DNA of 8,853 nucleotides from an uncultured Oscillospiraceae bacterium (GTDB lineage: Bacteria; Bacillota; Clostridia; Oscillospirales; Ruminococcaceae). Positions 5,158 to 8,853 of this stretch are shown here, piece after piece (position 1 is the stretch's first letter; every line of letters begins with the position of its first letter). Made by a program: the position numbers and the translations under genes. Location: assembly GCA_934481385.1 (NCBI GenBank), contig CAKSPD010000027.1, forward strand, positions 1-8,853. Direction: 5' to 3'. A model generated the notes under the pieces. That model worked only from the letters and a program-made list of their open reading frames with translations, was not told the origin of the DNA and did not search any database.

Positions 5158-8100
5158 ATGGAGAAAAAAGAAAAACGCTTTGAGCAGGATATTGAAACGT
5201 TTCTTTTATCCGAGAAAGGCGGATATATTTCACGCAAAGGCAATGCACACGATTTGAATAAGTGCATGGATATGGACGTGCTTTGCCGTTTCATCGAGAA
5301 AACACAGCCGAAAGCATGGGCAAAATATACGAAATATTACGGTGAAAATGCATCGGAAAAGCTTTATCACCGCCTTGAAAAATGCATCAGTGAACGTGGA
5401 TTGATAAACGTTCTCCGAAACGGCATTGAAGATTTGGGAATCCGGCTGAAAATTTGTTATTTCAAGCCTGAAACTTCATTGAATGCCGACAATGTGGAAC
5501 ATTACAACGCAAATATTCTCACTTGTGCAAGACAGTTTCGTTATTCTCCGAATCATAACAACACAATTGATATGGTGCTTTCCGTGAACGGCATTCCTGT
5601 CGTTGCCCTGGAACTGAAAAATCAACTGACGGGACAGGATTATCATTGTGCGATAAAGCAATATAAAAATGACAGAAGCAGTAAGGAATTTTGTTTCCGC
5701 CTTGACCACAGATTTCTTGTTTATTTTGCAGTTGACCTCTACGAAGTCTGGATGACAACGCAGTTGAAAGACGGAAACACCTACTTTATGCCGTTCAATC
5801 AGGGTTCAAACGGTGCTGGAATTGACGGTCATGCAGGAAATCCGATTTATCATGACGGCTATGTAACACATTATTTGTGGGAAGAAGTGCTGCAGCGTGA
5901 TTCCCTTATGGATATTCTGCATCGCTTTGTATCTCATGTGCGTGAAAAAGATGAAGATACGGGAAAAATGAAAGAAAAACTGCTGTTTCCACGTTATCAT
6001 CAGTACGATGTTGTAAGAAAGGTTCTTACAGATGTGAAACAAAACGGAGCAGGAAAAAATTATCTCATTCAACATAGTGCAGGTTCGGGCAAGTCAAATT
6101 CAATTGCATGGATTGCATATCGTCTTGCATCGGTACATAACGCAAAAGATGAGGCGGTTTTTAATTCTGTTATCGTAGTAACGAACAGAGTTGTACTTGA
6201 CGGACAGTTACAGGATACGATTAACAGCTTTGAACATAAAGTCGGTCTTGTGGAAGCAATTAACGACAAGAAAAATTCTCACAGCCTTGCAGAAGCAATC
6301 AACGACGGCAAAAGAATTATTATCTGCACAATACAAAAATTTCTGTTTGCCTATAAAGATATGGAAAATTACAAGGGCAGAACGTTTGCTGTTATTATTG
6401 ATGAAGCACATCAGGGACAGAGCGGAGAAAGTGCGAGAACGCTTCGCAGAAGTCTGATCGACGTCGGAACAGCCGTTCGTGAATATGCGGAAGAAGAGGA
6501 AATCAGCGAGGAAGATGTAGATTTAACAGATGACTATATCAACGCTGTGATCGGTCAGGGAAAACACAGCAATCAATCATTTTTTGCATTTACAGCAACA
6601 CCAAAGCGTGAAACACTCGATGTTTTCGGAACACCGACAGAAAAAATCGGTGAAAACGGGAAACCACTGAAAGAACCATTTCATGTTTATTCCATGCGTC
6701 AGGCAATTGAAGAAGGATTTATTCTTGATGTTTTGCAAAACTACACAACAATTAAGGAAGCGTTCAGACTTGTAAAAATCTCAGCAGATAATCCGGAATT
6801 GATAGAGGGTGCAGCATCAAAGGCACTTTTCAAATATTACAAAAAACACGGATATACAATCACTCAGAAAACAGAAATGATTATGTCGAACTTCCTTTCA
6901 AACGGAAGATTCCAGATAAACGGAAAAGGCAAGGCGATGGTTGTTGCAGACAGCCGACCAAATGCTGTCAGATATTATCTTGCAATAAAAGAATATATGA
7001 AAAATCATCCGCAGGAATCGGCAGGGTGCGATGTTATGATTGCATTTTCGGGAGAAGTAACACTGGAAGAAATGCCGGCCGAAAAACCGTTTACAGAGGC
7101 AACCATGAATCTCGATGAAAACGGAAGATATATCACGGCAGATAAAAAATTCAGAAAAACATTTCATAGCAGCAGATATAATATACTGGTCGTTGCAAAT
7201 AAATATCAGACAGGTTTTGATGAACCGTTGCTTCATTCCATGTATGTAGATAAAAAATTGAAAGGCGTCAATGCTGTACAAACATTATCTCGCCTGAACC
7301 GTACAACGTTCGGAAAAAGCAACACATTTGTGCTTGATTTTGAAAATACAGAAGAGGACATCAAAAAAGCATTTGCACCATTCTATACAACATCAGCTGT
7401 TGAAGGTGAAACAGATCCTAATCTTGTATATGATTACAGGAACAAATTGCATGAGTATATGCTTTTTAATTATGACGATGTTGAATCATTTAATACTTTT
7501 ATGGAAAAGCAGTCGGGCAAAAAACAGGATGCAATAGCACTTGGAAAACTGGCAGGAATGTTCCGACCTGTAATCGAACGATATAATGACCTTACAGAAG
7601 ATGAACGATATGCTGTTCGTGATTATATTCGCAAGTTTACAAGAACTTATTCTTATATCACTCAGATTGTTCGTTTACATGATAAAGAATTATTTGCAGA
7701 ATATTTGTATGCATCAAATCTCTTGCGTTTACTGCCAAAGTCGGAAAAAGAAATTGTTGATATTGATGATAAAATCAAACTTGAATATGCAAAACTAAAA
7801 GAAACACATACAGGTGCGATTATTCTTGATGAAAAGCAGGTTGTTTATGTTTCAAATAATGATACAGGTTCTAAAAAACAAAATAAGAAAAAAGATACTC
7901 TTGAAAGTATTATTGAAAAAGTGAATGAACGTTTTGACGGAGATTTCACAGAATCAGACCGAGTTATTATCGAAGGCATTTATCGCATGTTTATGGACGA
8001 TAAAGACGTTAAAAAGTTCAAGAAATATGCCAGTGACAACAGCACAGAAATGTTTGTTCAGTCGCTTTTTCCTGATAAGTTCAAAGAGATTGTAACGCAG

Positions 8101-8214
8101 TGTTTCCTTGAAAATAACGAGTCTTTTCAGAAACTTTTCAATGACCCTGATTTCTATCAAAAGGTTCAGGATGTTATGGCAAATGAGCTATATAAGAATC
8201 TGAGAAACAATTAA
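5158..8214 (+). CDS. hsdR: Type I restriction-modification system, restriction/translocase subunit HsdR
   Basis: The product (1018 residues) is the ATP-driven DNA translocase and nuclease of the restriction complex; it assembles on HsdM/HsdS and cuts unmodified DNA away from the recognition site. An N-terminal PD-(D/E)xK nuclease shows D138 and E152-L-K154. Superfamily 2 helicase motifs follow: Walker A HSAGSGKS (306-313), DEAH (415-418), TATP (479-482), TGFD (685-688) and motif VI QTLSRLNR (708-715). A helical C-terminal region (about 800-1018) would bind the methylase core. Length and motif order are normal, with no internal stop. The ATG at 5158 gives the usual N-terminus and an in-frame TAA lies immediately before it. 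It lacks an adjacent Shine-Dalgarno site: the nearest GGAGG is 65 nt upstream, beyond array 4, so translation may be weak or variable. It is the last gene of the operon, with a strong terminator about 100 nt downstream. Confidence 0.96.
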   Translation: MEKKEKRFEQDIETFLLSEKGGYISRKGNAHDLNKCMDMDVLCRFIEKTQPKAWAKYTKYYGENASEKLYHRLEKCISERGLINVLRNGIEDLGIRLKICYFKPETSLNADNVEHYNANILTCARQFRYSPNHNNTIDMVLSVNGIPVVALELKNQLTGQDYHCAIKQYKNDRSSKEFCFRLDHRFLVYFAVDLYEVWMTTQLKDGNTYFMPFNQGSNGAGIDGHAGNPIYHDGYVTHYLWEEVLQRDSLMDILHRFVSHVREKDEDTGKMKEKLLFPRYHQYDVVRKVLTDVKQNGAGKNYLIQHSAGSGKSNSIAWIAYRLASVHNAKDEAVFNSVIVVTNRVVLDGQLQDTINSFEHKVGLVEAINDKKNSHSLAEAINDGKRIIICTIQKFLFAYKDMENYKGRTFAVIIDEAHQGQSGESARTLRRSLIDVGTAVREYAEEEEISEEDVDLTDDYINAVIGQGKHSNQSFFAFTATPKRETLDVFGTPTEKIGENGKPLKEPFHVYSMRQAIEEGFILDVLQNYTTIKEAFRLVKISADNPELIEGAASKALFKYYKKHGYTITQKTEMIMSNFLSNGRFQINGKGKAMVVADSRPNAVRYYLAIKEYMKNHPQESAGCDVMIAFSGEVTLEEMPAEKPFTEATMNLDENGRYITADKKFRKTFHSSRYNILVVANKYQTGFDEPLLHSMYVDKKLKGVNAVQTLSRLNRTTFGKSNTFVLDFENTEEDIKKAFAPFYTTSAVEGETDPNLVYDYRNKLHEYMLFNYDDVESFNTFMEKQSGKKQDAIALGKLAGMFRPVIERYNDLTEDERYAVRDYIRKFTRTYSYITQIVRLHDKELFAEYLYASNLLRLLPKSEKEIVDIDDKIKLEYAKLKETHTGAIILDEKQVVYVSNNDTGSKKQNKKKDTLESIIEKVNERFDGDFTESDRVIIEGIYRMFMDDKDVKKFKKYASDNSTEMFVQSLFPDKFKEIVTQCFLENNESFQKLFNDPDFYQKVQDVMANELYKNLRNN

Positions 8215-8230
8215 AATTTCTCGTCTATCA

Positions 8231-8267
8231 TGCACCCACAAGAAACGATTACTCAAAAATGGGTGCA
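8231..8267 (+). repeat. Inverted repeat TGCACCCA / TGGGTGCA enclosing a GAAACGATTA motif
   Basis: TGCACCCA (8231-8238) and TGGGTGCA (8260-8267) are exact reverse complements around a 21-nt loop that contains the first AGAAACGATTACTC copy. A related TGCACCCTTA occurs at 8421-8430. This may be an end or protein-binding site of a lost mobile element; there is no T tract to suggest a terminator. Confidence 0.5.
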
Positions 8268-8376
8268 ACCAGAAAACGATTACTCCCACAAGAAAACGAT
8301 TATAAAAAGCAAACAGGCTCAGAAGCATAAATCTGAGCCTGTTTTTCGATAAATATTCGGTCATAAGAAACGATTA
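8241..8376 (+). repeat. Four dispersed copies of an AGAAACGATTA motif
   Basis: Copies are AGAAACGATTACTC (8241-8254), AGAAAACGATTACTC (8271-8285), AGAAAACGATTATA (8291-8304) and AGAAACGATTA (8366-8376). The first and third are preceded by CCCACA. Spacings are 30, 20 and 75 bp. All lie in the same orientation in the gene-free stretch after hsdR. Multiple short direct repeats of this kind are typical of transposase-binding ends, but no transposase gene is present in the window. Confidence 0.6.
8311..8346 (+). terminator. Strong intrinsic terminator of the hsd operon
   Basis: A 13-bp perfect stem (8311-8323 with 8332-8344) carries a GC-rich core CAGGCTCAG and an 8-nt loop. On the + strand it runs into five T (8342-8346). 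On the - strand the stem is followed by GCTTTTTATAATC, so it may also stop transcripts coming from the right. It lies about 100 nt after the hsdR stop. Confidence 0.9.
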
Positions 8377-8410
8377 AATCCCCGAAACAGCGAAGTTTCG
8401 AGGATTTAAT
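8373..8410 (-). terminator. 16-bp hairpin, possible terminator for leftward transcripts
   Basis: Arms 8373-8388 and 8395-8410 pair with a single mismatch around AGCGAA. Read on the - strand the hairpin is followed by CGTTTCTTATG, a loosely T-rich tail, consistent with ending transcripts from the sortase side. The + strand side has no T run. It overlaps the fourth ACGATTA copy. Confidence 0.45.
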
Positions 8411-8423
8411 AACAGTTTAATGC

Positions 8424-8450
8424 ACCCTTAAATTGTATCAAAATAAGGGT
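8424..8450 (+). repeat. Short inverted repeat ACCCTTA / TAAGGGT
   Basis: Seven-bp perfect arms (8424-8430 and 8444-8450) flank a 13-nt loop. The left side forms TGCACCC, the same heptamer that opens the inverted repeat at 8231. Function is unknown. Confidence 0.4.
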
Positions 8451-8546
8451 ACGGTTATGGTGGAGGCGATGCTTACAGTGGTAAAATCACTTATTTGCAA
8501 CCTTTCAAAATGGGAAAAATCCGAAACTGCGTAATTTTTTCGTTCT

Positions 8547-8601
8547 TTTCACTGAATCGCTTTAACTGGGTTACGATGCTAATGGGTTTCACTTAGTTAC
8601 G
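8547..8601 (+). repeat. Cluster of imperfect TTTMACTKRGTTACG repeats
   Basis: TTTAACTGGGTTACG (8561-8575) and TTTCACTTAGTTACG (8587-8601) match at 12 of 15 positions and are 26 bp apart. TTTCACTGAATCGC (8547-8560) shares the first half of the unit. They lie between the hsd terminator and the sortase gene in sequence with no supportable reading frame. Together with the ACGATTA cluster they look like the debris of element ends. The rest of 8411-8629 shows nothing else I can identify. Confidence 0.4.
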
Positions 8602-8629
8602 GTCATTCATTGGTTAAGCAAACCAAAAA

Positions 8630-8853
8630 TCAATCCAGCAGTCCTACCACAACCTGTCGCTGTGTTCCGTCATCGGTACAGGTGATGATGGTGATTCTGT
8701 CATCGCCGAAATCATCAAGCACCCAGACAGCATCCGGATCGACGATTTTGCTTTCGGTCACAGTGTAATGATACGTCTGCTTTTGCTTGTCATACAGCGT
8801 GATTTCCATGCCAATTTCCACATTTTTCAGATTGTTGAAATATTCTTTGTACA
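8630..8853 (-). CDS. Sortase, C-terminal part (gene runs off the window)
   Basis: Reading leftward from the window edge, the frame encodes about 74 residues ending in TGA at 8630-8632. The segment ITIITCTDDGTQRQVVVGLLD contains the sortase TLxTC-type motif with the catalytic cysteine (codon 8678-8680) and the downstream active-site arginine (codon 8657-8659). The catalytic histidine would lie in the missing N-terminal part. Sortases are membrane-anchored transpeptidases that attach sorting-signal proteins to the Gram-positive cell wall or join pilins. The frame is open through 8853 as YKEYFNNLKNVEIGMEITLY, so the GTG at 8819-8821 is an internal valine rather than a start. The class cannot be decided from this fragment. 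It is transcribed toward hsdR and unrelated to the restriction operon. Confidence 0.85.
   Translation of the reverse strand, partial: YKEYFNNLKNVEIGMEITLYDKQKQTYHYTVTESKIVDPDAVWVLDDFGDDRITIITCTDDGTQRQVVVGLLD

Noticed and set aside
6191..6457. An 88-residue + strand frame inside hsdR
   Set aside because: It overlaps the conserved helicase region in another frame and has no family features; it is a shadow of hsdR.
8457..8534. Small ORF of 25 codons starting ATGGTGGAGGCG
   Set aside because: No ribosome-binding site in front, no recognisable product, and an equally open overlapping frame lacks a start codon; indistinguishable from chance.
8610..8626. TTGGTT / AACCAA hairpin as the sortase terminator
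   Set aside because: Only a 6-bp stem with no T run in the leftward direction; the hairpins at 8373-8410 and 8311-8346 are better candidates.

Overview
The window carries a type I restriction-modification operon on the + strand, flanked by what look like rearranged accessory sequences. The moderately AT-rich composition, strong GGAGG-type Shine-Dalgarno sites and a sortase at the right edge point to a Gram-positive Firmicute. Overall style (the HsdM subclass, the RhuM gene, AT-rich repeats ending in CAATTG) suggests a Ruminococcus-like clostridium; the genus is inference.

Layout. 1-402: an ImmA/IrrE-type zinc peptidase that appears to have lost its N-terminus, ending at a hairpin terminator (407-444). 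469-497: a strong extended -10 promoter. 530-8214: the operon hsdM - rhuM - hsdS - four-helix-bundle gene - hsdR. HsdM and HsdS would form the sequence-specific adenine methyltransferase, and HsdR adds the nuclease and DNA translocase. RhuM and the four-helix-bundle protein are accessory insertions of unknown role. 8215-8629: a gene-free stretch with a perfect bidirectional-looking terminator, further hairpins and two clusters of short repeats that may be remains of a mobile element. 8630-8853: the C-terminal part of a sortase on the - strand, running off the window.

The most striking feature is a set of four short arrays of a 7-base tandem repeat (consensus NNAATTR, 31 units, 28 of which fit exactly). 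They sit at the rhuM/hsdS, hsdS/four-helix and four-helix/hsdR junctions, the last junction holding two arrays. They supply the stop codons of three genes in an identical phase. They bracket the four-helix-bundle gene, generate a promoter-like sequence, and separate the only good Shine-Dalgarno sequence from the hsdR start by 65 nt. The arrays could therefore influence restriction-subunit expression and may be spread together with the four-helix-bundle gene. This is a hypothesis; the repeat structure itself is read directly from the sequence.
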